A stretch of 18,707 bases of DNA from an uncultured Actinomycetes bacterium. Its GTDB lineage: Bacteria > Actinomycetota > Acidimicrobiia > Acidimicrobiales > RAAP-2. The notes under the pieces were generated by a model that did not search any database, was not told the DNA's origin, and saw only the letters and a program-made list of their open reading frames with translations. Positions within the stretch are counted from its first letter, which is position 1, and every line of letters starts with the position of its first letter. Positions 7,937 to 14,399 of the stretch are shown here, one piece after another. Made by a program: the position numbers and the translations under genes. The stretch lies in contig CAINVQ010000118.1 of NCBI GenBank assembly GCA_903854175.1, forward strand, positions 1-18,707, given 5' to 3'.

Positions 7937-8889
7937 CAAGGCAGTGGCTCGCCTGGTGATTTAGTAGCGAATACCGCAAAGAAGTCTTTAGTACTTGGGT
8001 ATAAAAATCGTCGAGCAATTTGATTTGGGTTCGGAACAAAGAGTGCAGGGCCGGCAGCCCCTTTATTCGCATACGTAACTAAAATTGGCCATGCAGGATT
8101 TATGTCAAGTTGCATTGCACGAACAGCATGGATCTTCGTCAAAATAATTGACAAGCTATGTGCAGTTTGTTCGGGCGCTGCAACATACATAAGGTTTCCG
8201 CCAGCATCAATGGCTAGTGCAGTTCTCCATACAGCTGGTACCCCATGAAGTGTCAGTCCCCAGAGCGAATTATTTAATGTTGTGGGGGTTGGCACAGAAT
8301 CATTAATCATCAATGAAAGATTTTGTCGAGCCATAAGCACTGAACTATCTGGACGTGCAGCACCCGTCCAGGAAACAATGTTGACTGTCCCATCCTTGTA
8401 TTGGACCAGTGTCGCAATGCCTCTGCGCATTGGGAAGTAAAGAATGTTATGGGTGTAAAAACCTGCGGCGGTATCTGACTCATAAAAACCGGAATTAAAA
8501 GTAGCCAGTAGACGAGATCGTGAGTTCAGCGGAACCATTTCTGGTCCACGTGGTTTTGCCGATGGCCCAGGTCCTTTGTATCCAGGAAATAGCGCTACGC
8601 CTGTGGTGGCAGTATTTATCCACGCAACATAGGCATGTACTGCGGGTTGAGCAGTAAATGGTGTGAACACCGTTGTCATTATTGAAGGAGTGACACCAGT
8701 CCAAGGCTCCGCATTTTTCCAGGTGCTACACGTCGTTGCTACGCACACTTCAGGAGGGCTTGGAATGGTTGTAGTGGTGGACACCTGAGCACTTGGCGTT
8801 TCAGTTGCAGCGGAATGGTGAGGTCGAAGAACGTAGCCAACTGCGAGGAGACCGGCTAGGACAATCAAACTTAGAAGTAATTTACGCAC
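7933..8889 (-). CDS. Phosphodiester glycosidase family (NAGPA-domain) protein, secreted/anchored
   Basis: 318 residues from GTG 8889, chosen because GAGG precedes it and a good -10 box places the mRNA start near 8907; TTG 8898 in the same frame is the alternative. N-terminal basic residues and a helix (about 4-21) anchor or export it, then a Thr/Ser/Pro stalk (STTTTIPSPP). C49 and C54 sit close together (VCVATTC). The NAGPA domain fills about 80-310: LLATFNSGFYES (FN.GFY at 131-136), RTALAIDAGGNL (D228) and AMQLDINP (MQLD at 259-262). These correspond to the FNGGF, R.aiGid.dG and ..mnLDGG parts of the family. Known relatives uncover N-acetylglucosamine phosphodiesters or act on cell-wall polymers. 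The last LDGG-like motif reads LDIN, which may affect activity. It forms an operon with the CapA-like gene (stop and start overlap). Confidence 0.82.
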   Translation of the reverse strand: MRKLLLSLIVLAGLLAVGYVLRPHHSAATETPSAQVSTTTTIPSPPEVCVATTCSTWKNAEPWTGVTPSIMTTVFTPFTAQPAVHAYVAWINTATTGVALFPGYKGPGPSAKPRGPEMVPLNSRSRLLATFNSGFYESDTAAGFYTHNILYFPMRRGIATLVQYKDGTVNIVSWTGAARPDSSVLMARQNLSLMINDSVPTPTTLNNSLWGLTLHGVPAVWRTALAIDAGGNLMYVAAPEQTAHSLSIILTKIHAVRAMQLDINPAWPILVTYANKGAAGPALFVPNPNQIARRFLYPSTKDFFAVFATKSPGEPLPW

Positions 8890-8913
8890 AAACCTCAATT
8901 AACGATTACTTCA

Positions 8914-8919
8914 ATCATA
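8914..8919 (-). promoter_or_regulatory. Candidate -10 box for the NAGPA-CapA operon
   Basis: TATGAT on the minus strand (five of six to TATAAT), 18-25 bases before the two possible start codons. No convincing -35 hexamer lies 16-18 bases upstream. It would put the transcript start near 8907, leaving an 18-base leader to GTG 8889 that holds GAGG. Confidence 0.45.
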
Positions 8920-8939
8920 CGGACAGACGATGGAAATTA

Positions 8940-8968
8940 TTGGATTCATCTCAAAGATTGCTTATAAA
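8940..8968 (+). promoter_or_regulatory. Candidate promoter for the LLM oxidoreductase gene
   Basis: TTGGAT (8940-8945), 17-base spacer, TATAAA (8963-8968), reading toward the gene at 9036. The -10 box matches five of six; the -35 box has the TTG. Predicted start near 8975, leaving a leader of about 60 bases. There is no clear ribosome binding site ahead of ATG 9036. The rest of the 146-base divergent gap shows nothing else. Confidence 0.45.
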
Positions 8969-9035
8969 TAAAGACGATTGTGCGATTTCGTGATGATGGT
9001 AGAAACGGAACCTGAAAATCTGAAACACTGTCTAC

Positions 9036-9989
9036 ATGACACAACGCTACGGAGTAACTATTCCCTTTGACGGCGTCACTCTTCCAGAACACAAAGAGTG
9101 GTTCCACATGCTTGCTGACATTGGTTACACCGATGTCTGGAGCATGGAAGTTGACGGGGCCGACGGATTCACACCACTAACCCTTGCCGCCGCGTGGGAG
9201 TCTCGACTTAATCTTGGTGTTGCTGTAGTTCCTGCGTATACGCGTGGAGCCGGGCTACTCGCAATGAGTATCGCAGCGCTTGCTGAAGCCTCTAATGGCA
9301 AATTCACCGTGGGGCTCGGATCTTCTTCAATGCCCGTAGTGCAGCGATGGAACGGAATTGCGTTCGACAAGCCGTACTCACGTACTCGTGATGTACTTGA
9401 TTTCTTAAAGCGTGCACTCGACGGCGAAAAAATTGACCACGTGTACGACACATTTGAAATTCATGGCTTCAAACTCTCTCGTCCAGTTATTCACCGTCCA
9501 CCAATCCTCTTAGGTGCGCTGCGACCACGAATGCTAAAACTGGCTGGCACTGAAGCAGACGGCGCAATTCTTAACTGGCTTTCTGCAGAAGACGTCAAAA
9601 CATGTGTCGCAGAAGTTGGACCTGGAAAAACAATTGCCGCACGTCTCTTCGTGATTCCTACTGAAGACGCCGACACCGCAAGGTTTATTGCACGTCGAAT
9701 GATTTCTTCCTACTTAACGGTTTCAACATACGCCGAGTTTCACAAATGGCTCGGTCGTGAAGAAATACTCCAGCCAATGTGGGATGCATGGGCGGCTGGC
9801 GATCGCAAGTTAGCGAATGAACTAATTCCAGACTCAGTATGTGACGAGCTACTTATTCATGGCTCCTACGAGAAGTGCCGTGAGCACATCCAGCAGTTCA
9901 TTGACAACGGTGTTCAGATTCCTACCTTGGCAATAGTTCCTGTTGGCGTTGATATTAAAGACGCCGTAAAGGGACTAGCGCTTCACTAA
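9036..9989 (+). CDS. LLM-class oxidoreductase, probably F420-dependent
   Basis: 317 residues, matching the bacterial-luciferase-like TIM barrel family (usual size 280-350), which moves hydride between F420 or FMN and small organic substrates in the cytoplasm. Seen: YGVTIPFDG at the first strand, LADIGYTDVWSMEVDGAD (26-43), LNLGVAVVPAYTRGAGLLAMSIAAL (59-83), the core FTVGLGSSSMPVVQRWNG (90-107), and the barrel piece RPPILLGALRPRMLKLAG around 155-172. The run VVPAYTRGAGLLAM and the GLGSSS phosphate-binding turn are typical of actinobacterial F420 members; F420 rather than FMN is therefore a family inference. No obvious ribosome binding site precedes the ATG, so the mRNA may be poorly led or leaderless. 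It is convergent with the acyl-CoA dehydrogenase, overlapping it by four bases (CTAA). Substrate unknown. Confidence 0.9.
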   Translation: MTQRYGVTIPFDGVTLPEHKEWFHMLADIGYTDVWSMEVDGADGFTPLTLAAAWESRLNLGVAVVPAYTRGAGLLAMSIAALAEASNGKFTVGLGSSSMPVVQRWNGIAFDKPYSRTRDVLDFLKRALDGEKIDHVYDTFEIHGFKLSRPVIHRPPILLGALRPRMLKLAGTEADGAILNWLSAEDVKTCVAEVGPGKTIAARLFVIPTEDADTARFIARRMISSYLTVSTYAEFHKWLGREEILQPMWDAWAAGDRKLANELIPDSVCDELLIHGSYEKCREHIQQFIDNGVQIPTLAIVPVGVDIKDAVKGLALH

Positions 9990-11290
9990 GCGTTCTGAAT
10001 TCCTAATTCCTTCAGCAAGCCTGCGTACTTAACCTGTGCTGCAGCAGTTCGCGTTGGAACATGGTCTGTAGGAATTTCACTGGCGGTGTATTCCTTTAGA
10101 ACGTGACGAGCAACTGTCTGCTTGTGCACTTCGTCTGGGCCGTCATAGATTCGAGCTGCACGAGCTGCTCGGTACATGCCTTCAATTGGCATGTCTGATG
10201 AATATCCGAGTGATCCATAGACCTGAAGTGCACGGTCAACAACGTTATGCAGAACCGTTGCACCGTAGTACTTGATCATCGCAATCTCATCACGAGACTG
10301 TGAAGCTCCAACCTGGTCCATCTTCCATGCAGCGTGAAGCGTCATGAGACGAGCAGCATGCATCTCAGCTTTCGAATCAGCAATCCAGTTCTGAACAGTC
10401 TGCTTTTCAGCCAGCAGCGATCCGTGTGTGAAGCGGCTAAGTGCGCGCTCACACATCATGTCAAAGGCACGCTGGGACTGACCGAGCCAGCGCATGCAGT
10501 GGTGAATGCGGCCTGGCCCCAGGCGAGTCTGTGCGAGCAAGAATCCAGATCCTTCTGGCCCCACAAGGTGGTCAGCTGGAATACGGACATCCTCGTAAAG
10601 GATTTCTGCGTGGTTACCAAACTTGCCGTAGGTAACTTCTGGGTCGTCCATTGAACCAACGTCGCGAAGAATTGTTAGTCCCGGTGTGTCGACTGGAACA
10701 ACAAACATTGATGATCCTTGGTAAGGGTGAACGTCAGGGTTAGTGACGGCCATGAGGATCAAAATGTTCGCAACAGATCCATTCGTGGTGTACCACTTGC
10801 GACCATTGATAACCCACTCTTCGCCATCTTTCTCAGCACGAGTAACAAGAAGGCGTGGGTCTGATCCTGCAGTGTTTGGTTCAGTCATAGAAAAACCAGA
10901 GCGGATCTCTCCATTGAGAAGTGGGTTCAACCATCGTTCACGAATATCTTCGCGACCAGTCATCTCCATGGCAGCAGCGAGTAGCTCCGCGTTACCACTG
11001 TCAGGTGCGTTGTTTCCAAACACCACTGGACCGTATGGAGATTGTCCGAGAATTTCGTGCATGAGTCCGAGCTCAAGTTGACCAAAGCCCATTCCACCGA
11101 GCGCTGGTGGAAGGTGTGCTGCCCATAGACCGCGCTTCTTCACTTCTTCTTGAAGTGGCTTAATGAAGGCCATCAGCTGTGATCGTTCAAGCTTTAACGT
11201 CTCAATCGGAAAAATTTCTTCCTTAATAAATGTGCGCATCCAAGCAAGTTGTTCTTCGAATGCTGGATCTGTCTGAAAGTCCCAAGCCAT
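9986..11290 (-). CDS. Acyl-CoA dehydrogenase, FadE / ACAD10-11-like
   Basis: 434 residues from ATG 11290, chosen over an in-frame extension to 11353 because AAGGAG sits 4 nt upstream and the longer version adds an unconserved tail. FAD-dependent; it oxidises acyl-CoA to 2-enoyl-CoA and passes electrons to ETF. Domains: helical N-terminus (1-125; ALGGMGFGQLELGLM), middle beta domain with GFSMTEPNTAGSD (132-144) and WVINGRKWYTTNG, and a C-terminal helical domain with the dimer/FAD segment LQVYGSLGYSSD and the end motif RIYDGPDEVHKQ. At the place where medium-chain enzymes carry the catalytic Glu (YEG), this protein has Asp383 (YDG), as I recall for ACAD10/11-like enzymes. It is divergent from the riboflavin synthase gene. 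It could act in fatty, branched or sterol side-chain acyl-CoA breakdown; chain preference cannot be read here. Confidence 0.93.
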   Translation of the reverse strand: MAWDFQTDPAFEEQLAWMRTFIKEEIFPIETLKLERSQLMAFIKPLQEEVKKRGLWAAHLPPALGGMGFGQLELGLMHEILGQSPYGPVVFGNNAPDSGNAELLAAAMEMTGREDIRERWLNPLLNGEIRSGFSMTEPNTAGSDPRLLVTRAEKDGEEWVINGRKWYTTNGSVANILILMAVTNPDVHPYQGSSMFVVPVDTPGLTILRDVGSMDDPEVTYGKFGNHAEILYEDVRIPADHLVGPEGSGFLLAQTRLGPGRIHHCMRWLGQSQRAFDMMCERALSRFTHGSLLAEKQTVQNWIADSKAEMHAARLMTLHAAWKMDQVGASQSRDEIAMIKYYGATVLHNVVDRALQVYGSLGYSSDMPIEGMYRAARAARIYDGPDEVHKQTVARHVLKEYTASEIPTDHVPTRTAAAQVKYAGLLKELGIQNA

Positions 11291-11312
11291 GGAACTCCTT
11301 TCCTCATTGGCC

Positions 11313-11367
11313 ACTCTAGAGGCCAGCAAAACCCCCCGGGATGTCGGGGGCAATCTTTCTCTAGACT
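11313..11367. promoter_or_regulatory. Near-symmetric divergent promoter region with central GC dyad
   Basis: Minus-strand -10 candidate TAGAGT (11318-11313) leads to the acyl-CoA dehydrogenase; plus-strand -10 candidate TAGACT (11362-11367) leads to riboflavin synthase. Each sits on a TCTAGA palindrome (11315-11320 and 11360-11365). Exactly between them is an inverted repeat, CCCCCG (11333-11338) and CGGGGG (11345-11350), with a six-base centre. Its axis (11341.5) is nearly the midpoint of the two -10 boxes (11340), so a protein bound there would cover the -35 region of both promoters. No good TTGACA is present for either gene, which would fit an activator-dependent promoter. All of this is pattern-based. 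Confidence 0.45.
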
Positions 11368-11386
11368 TAGGGAAGAACGGAGTGTC

Positions 11387-11893
11387 GTGGCTAAAAAGAA
11401 CAAAAAATCAAAGGTTGTAAAAATAGGCGTTGTGGACACCATGTTCGCGAGATACAACATGGGTGCAGCCGCAATTGCTGAACTTTCAACGTGCCCTGGG
11501 TATAACGAGACCTTCAAGATCGTTGCCAAAACTGTTCCTGGGTTTAAAGACCTAGCCGTTGCCGCAAAGAATTTGATCGAACAAGACGGATGCTCAATTG
11601 TTGTTGCGCTCGGCATGCCCGGAAGCGCGCCAATAGATAAGCAGTGTGCTCACGAAGCCGCTCTTGGAATCATGCAGGCGCAGCTACTGACGTCAACTCC
11701 AATCCTTGAAGTTTTTGTTCACGAAGATGAAGCCAGTGACCCTGAAGTTTTGGCAACAGTATTTGAGAATCGTTCGAGGAAACACGCACTAAATGCTTAC
11801 TGGATGCTCTTTGATCCTGAACAACTTCGCCAGCGCGCTGGTCAGGGAATTCGCCAGGGTTTTGACGACGCTGGTCCCCTCAAACTTTCATAA
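11387..11893 (+). CDS. ribC: Riboflavin synthase, archaeal type (lumazine-synthase-like fold)
   Basis: 168 residues from GTG 11387, preceded by CGGAG at a suitable distance; the frame is open further upstream but lacks a better start. The whole length follows the archaeal riboflavin synthase family, which is related to lumazine synthase and unrelated to the two-barrel RibE of most bacteria: KIGVVDTMFARYNMG (12-26), KTVPGFKDLAVAAKNL (48-63), VVALGMPGSAPIDKQCAHEAALG (72-94), ILEVFVHEDEASD (106-118) and a tail with RQRAGQGIRQGFDDAG (148-163). The Methanocaldococcus protein, from memory, reads nearly the same at VDT.FAR, KTVPG.KDLPVA, ALGMPG...DK.CAHEA and VFVHEDEA. Reaction: two 6,7-dimethyl-8-ribityllumazine to riboflavin plus the pyrimidine, in the cytoplasm. 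No other rib gene and no FMN riboswitch is in the leader. The gene precedes thiolase by 71 bases on the same strand. Confidence 0.88.
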   Translation: MAKKNKKSKVVKIGVVDTMFARYNMGAAAIAELSTCPGYNETFKIVAKTVPGFKDLAVAAKNLIEQDGCSIVVALGMPGSAPIDKQCAHEAALGIMQAQLLTSTPILEVFVHEDEASDPEVLATVFENRSRKHALNAYWMLFDPEQLRQRAGQGIRQGFDDAGPLKLS

Positions 11894-11921
11894 ACACACC
11901 CACCCCTCGGCGTTAAGTATG

Positions 11922-11956
11922 CTCCTACGAGTTACGAATTAGTAACTCTGTAGGAG
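11922..11956 (+). promoter_or_regulatory. Strong hairpin / inverted repeat covering the thiolase ribosome binding site
   Basis: Left arm CTCCTACGAGTTAC (11922-11935), loop GAATTA (11936-11941), right arm GTAACTC (11942-11948), one bulged T (11949), then GTAGGAG (11950-11956): fourteen pairs with a single bulge. The right arm contains the first GGAG of the overlapping GGAGGAG (11953-11959) before ATG 11965. The central part is also a near-perfect 20-base DNA palindrome (11929-11948), as TetR-type operators are. There is no T-run after the stem, so it is not a normal terminator. Whether it works in RNA or in DNA depends on where the transcript begins; a weak TATGCT at 11918-11923 would favour DNA. 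Confidence 0.7.
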
Positions 11957-11964
11957 GAGACCCC

Positions 11965-13173
11965 ATGCCAGAAGCCGTAATCGTCGCCACCGGTCGTACA
12001 CCAATTGGAAGAGCCTTTAAAGGTTCACTCGTTGACATGCGTCCAGATGACCTCACCGCACTTGTAGTGCGCGAAGTATTGAAGAAAGTTCCTCAACTCG
12101 ACCCAAATACTGTTGAAGACCTCATTCTTGGTTGTGGTCAGCCTGCTGGTGAAGCTGGATTCAACATTGCACGTGTTTCAGCAATCCTTGCTGGCCTCGA
12201 CAATGTTCCTGGAGTAACAGTAAACCGCTACTGCTCATCATCACTACAGACAATTCGTATGGCTGCACACGCTATTCGTTCTGGCGAAGGTGACGTATTT
12301 ATCGCTGCTGGAGTTGAAACAGTTTCTCGTTTCGGTTCTGGCGCATCAGACAGCGGCAAGGCAATGAACCCAGTGTTCGCTGACGCACTTGCTCGCACCG
12401 AAACTCGTTCTGCAAAATTTACAGAGCCTTGGAAGCCAGCTGCTGGTCTTCCAGACATTTACATTGCAATGGGCCAAACAGCCGAAAACGTTGTTGAGCA
12501 AGAGGGCGTTTCACGTCTTGAAATGGACGAATTTGCAGTTCGAAGCCAAGAGCTCGCTGTGAAGCACCAGGAGAACGGATTCTTCGAGCGCGAAATCATT
12601 CCAGTTACTCTTCCTGACGGAACAGTAATGACTAAAGACGATGGTCCACGTGCAGGAACAACACTTGAGAAGCTTTCTTCTCTTGCTCCAGTATTCCGCG
12701 AAGGTGGAAGTGTTACTGCAGGTAACGCTTGCCCACTCAACGACGGCGCTGCTGCAGTTGTAGTTATGAGTGACACTCGTGCCAAGGAGCTTGGACTTAC
12801 GCCACTAGCTCGAATTGTTTCTTCAGGTGTTTCTGGACTCAACCCAGAAATCATGGGACTCGGACCAATCGAAGCTTGCCGTCAGGCACTGAAGCGTGCG
12901 GCAATGACAATTGACCAGATTGACCTCGTTGAAATCAACGAAGCATTTGCAGCTCAGGTTCTTCCAAGTGCCAAGCACCTCGGAATTCCTATGGACAAGC
13001 TAAACATCCGTGGTGGTGGAATTGCGCTTGGTCACCCATTTGGAATGACTGGTGCTCGCATCATGACAACTCTTATCAACTCACTTGAAGACTCTGGCAA
13101 GCGTTTCGGAATGGAAACAATGTGCGTCGGTGGTGGACAGGGTATGGCAATGATCATTGAGCGCCTGAACTAA
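11965..13173 (+). CDS. Acetyl-CoA acetyltransferase (thiolase, FadA/AtoB type)
   Basis: 402 residues, the standard thiolase length. It cleaves 3-ketoacyl-CoA with CoA, or condenses two acetyl-CoA, in the cytoplasm. All catalytic parts are present: nucleophile Cys90 in VNRYCSSSLQT, the NEAF motif (Asn325), His357 in GGGIALGHPFGMTGAR, and Cys387 in MCVGGGQG, the general acid/base. The N-terminal VIVATGRTPIGR block is typical. The start ATG has a strong GGAGGAG ribosome binding site that partly lies in a hairpin. Arginine codons are mostly CGT/CGC while nearby glycan genes use CGA and AGA more, hinting at higher expression. The stop codon shares one base with the P450 start (TAATG). A degradative role with the dehydrogenase is likely, but the hydratase and 3-hydroxyacyl-CoA dehydrogenase steps are not in this window. 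Confidence 0.95.
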   Translation: MPEAVIVATGRTPIGRAFKGSLVDMRPDDLTALVVREVLKKVPQLDPNTVEDLILGCGQPAGEAGFNIARVSAILAGLDNVPGVTVNRYCSSSLQTIRMAAHAIRSGEGDVFIAAGVETVSRFGSGASDSGKAMNPVFADALARTETRSAKFTEPWKPAAGLPDIYIAMGQTAENVVEQEGVSRLEMDEFAVRSQELAVKHQENGFFEREIIPVTLPDGTVMTKDDGPRAGTTLEKLSSLAPVFREGGSVTAGNACPLNDGAAAVVVMSDTRAKELGLTPLARIVSSGVSGLNPEIMGLGPIEACRQALKRAAMTIDQIDLVEINEAFAAQVLPSAKHLGIPMDKLNIRGGGIALGHPFGMTGARIMTTLINSLEDSGKRFGMETMCVGGGQGMAMIIERLN

Positions 13174-14399
13174 TGGCCACTCGGGTTGAGGACTTAGCAC
13201 TTGCTGAAGCCAAAAACCTAAGTGATAATCCTTCACGTGAGGAATATCTCGAAGAAGTAGCACGGCAACGTAGTCAAAACTGGATTGGAAAAACCGCTTT
13301 TGGCTACGCTGTCGTTTCTCACGAAGACTCAGTATCACTACTTCGTGAGCGTCGACTGCACCAAGCTTCGCAGCTAGTTGGCAAACTCATTGCTGGAACT
13401 GGCACAGCACTTGACCAGCTCGAAGACAGCAATGGCATCTTGAGCGCTGAGGGCGAAGATCACAACCGACTTCGCAGACTCGTAGCTCGACCTTTTTCAG
13501 CAAAAGCCATTGATGAGCTTCGACCATTCATGCGCAGTTACATTGAAGGTGTTATTTCAAAGGTTCATGAATCTGACAACGAGACGACATTTGAATTTCA
13601 GGCTGCATTTAATGAATACCCCATTGCAGTTATATGCCATCAGGTAGGAGTTGCTGAAAAGGACTGGGACCTCTTTAGCTACTGGGCAGATTTGCTGTTC
13701 ATCAGGTGGTCACCGCTCATCATTGGTCGCGAGCAAGAATTCGTCGATGCAATGGGTGACTTTCAGAAGTACTGCTTGAACCTCGTGGAAGAACGACGAA
13801 AAAATCTCGGAAATGACCTGCTTAGTGCACTTATTCAAGTTGAAGAAGAGGGCGACCGTCTCTCAACTGACGAACTTGTGAGTTTGGTTCAGGGAATGAT
13901 CGCTGCGGGAACAGACACCACTCGTAATCAACTCGGCATTATGACTACCCTGCTTGCTGAGCGTCCAGACACGTGGGAGCAGTTGCGCAACGACCCTTCA
14001 CAAATTCCCAACACCGTTGAAGAGTCTCTTCGTTACGTGAATCCAATTCGCACTGTCATTCGTCAAGTTGCAGAAGAATTCGAATACAAGGACATAATTT
14101 TTTCCAAAGGACAGTTGATTACTTTTTCTCTGTCTTCTGCAAATCGTGATGGCAATGAATTTAATCAAGCAGATGAATTTGATATCAGTAGGTCAGACGC
14201 CAGAAATCACATGACATTTTCTAGTGGTATTCACCACTGCCTTGGTGCGGCTCTCGCACGCGCAGAACTCCAAGAAGCCCTACAGGTATTTGTAGAGACA
14301 TGGTCTGAAATCTCAATGGAAACTGCTCCAACCTGGAAGCACGGCCGACTTGCTATTTGGGGACCACTGAAGGTTCCCCTAAAAGTTACGAAAAACTAA
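13173..14399 (+). CDS. Cytochrome P450 (bacterial soluble CYP)
   Basis: 408 residues, typical of soluble bacterial P450s, which insert one oxygen atom into a substrate using electrons from a ferredoxin system. Key motifs are complete: I-helix AAGTDTTRN (244-252, with the oxygen-activating D248/T249 pair), K-helix ExxR at E284-R287, and the heme loop FSSGIHHCLG (349-358) with Cys356 as heme ligand. HNRLRRLVARPFS near 95-107 is the C-helix heme-propionate segment. There is no membrane anchor. It overlaps the thiolase by one base and is almost surely translated from the same mRNA. This coupling to a thiolase suggests oxidation of a fatty-acyl, sterol or terpenoid compound before or during beta-oxidation (inference). 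No ferredoxin or reductase lies nearby, so partners come from elsewhere. Its 3' end overlaps the Trm112-like gene by four bases. Confidence 0.95.
   Translation: MATRVEDLALAEAKNLSDNPSREEYLEEVARQRSQNWIGKTAFGYAVVSHEDSVSLLRERRLHQASQLVGKLIAGTGTALDQLEDSNGILSAEGEDHNRLRRLVARPFSAKAIDELRPFMRSYIEGVISKVHESDNETTFEFQAAFNEYPIAVICHQVGVAEKDWDLFSYWADLLFIRWSPLIIGREQEFVDAMGDFQKYCLNLVEERRKNLGNDLLSALIQVEEEGDRLSTDELVSLVQGMIAAGTDTTRNQLGIMTTLLAERPDTWEQLRNDPSQIPNTVEESLRYVNPIRTVIRQVAEEFEYKDIIFSKGQLITFSLSSANRDGNEFNQADEFDISRSDARNHMTFSSGIHHCLGAALARAELQEALQVFVETWSEISMETAPTWKHGRLAIWGPLKVPLKVTKN

Noticed and set aside
11332..11351. GC-rich hairpin followed on the minus strand by TTTT, as a terminator
   Set aside because: No minus-strand gene lies upstream of it, the stem is only six pairs, and the T-run is short. 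Its central place between two divergent starts fits a regulatory dyad better.
11291..11386. FMN riboswitch ahead of riboflavin synthase
   Set aside because: The leader is too short, and none of the conserved FMN-switch blocks is present.
11194..11616. 140-codon minus-strand open frame across the dehydrogenase-riboflavin synthase gap
   Set aside because: It runs through the start regions of two real genes in another frame and shows no family signature or ribosome binding site.
12459..12854. 131-codon minus-strand open frame inside the thiolase gene
   Set aside because: It is fully antisense to a well-conserved gene, has Ser/Thr/Pro-rich composition typical of a shadow frame, and no recognisable motif.
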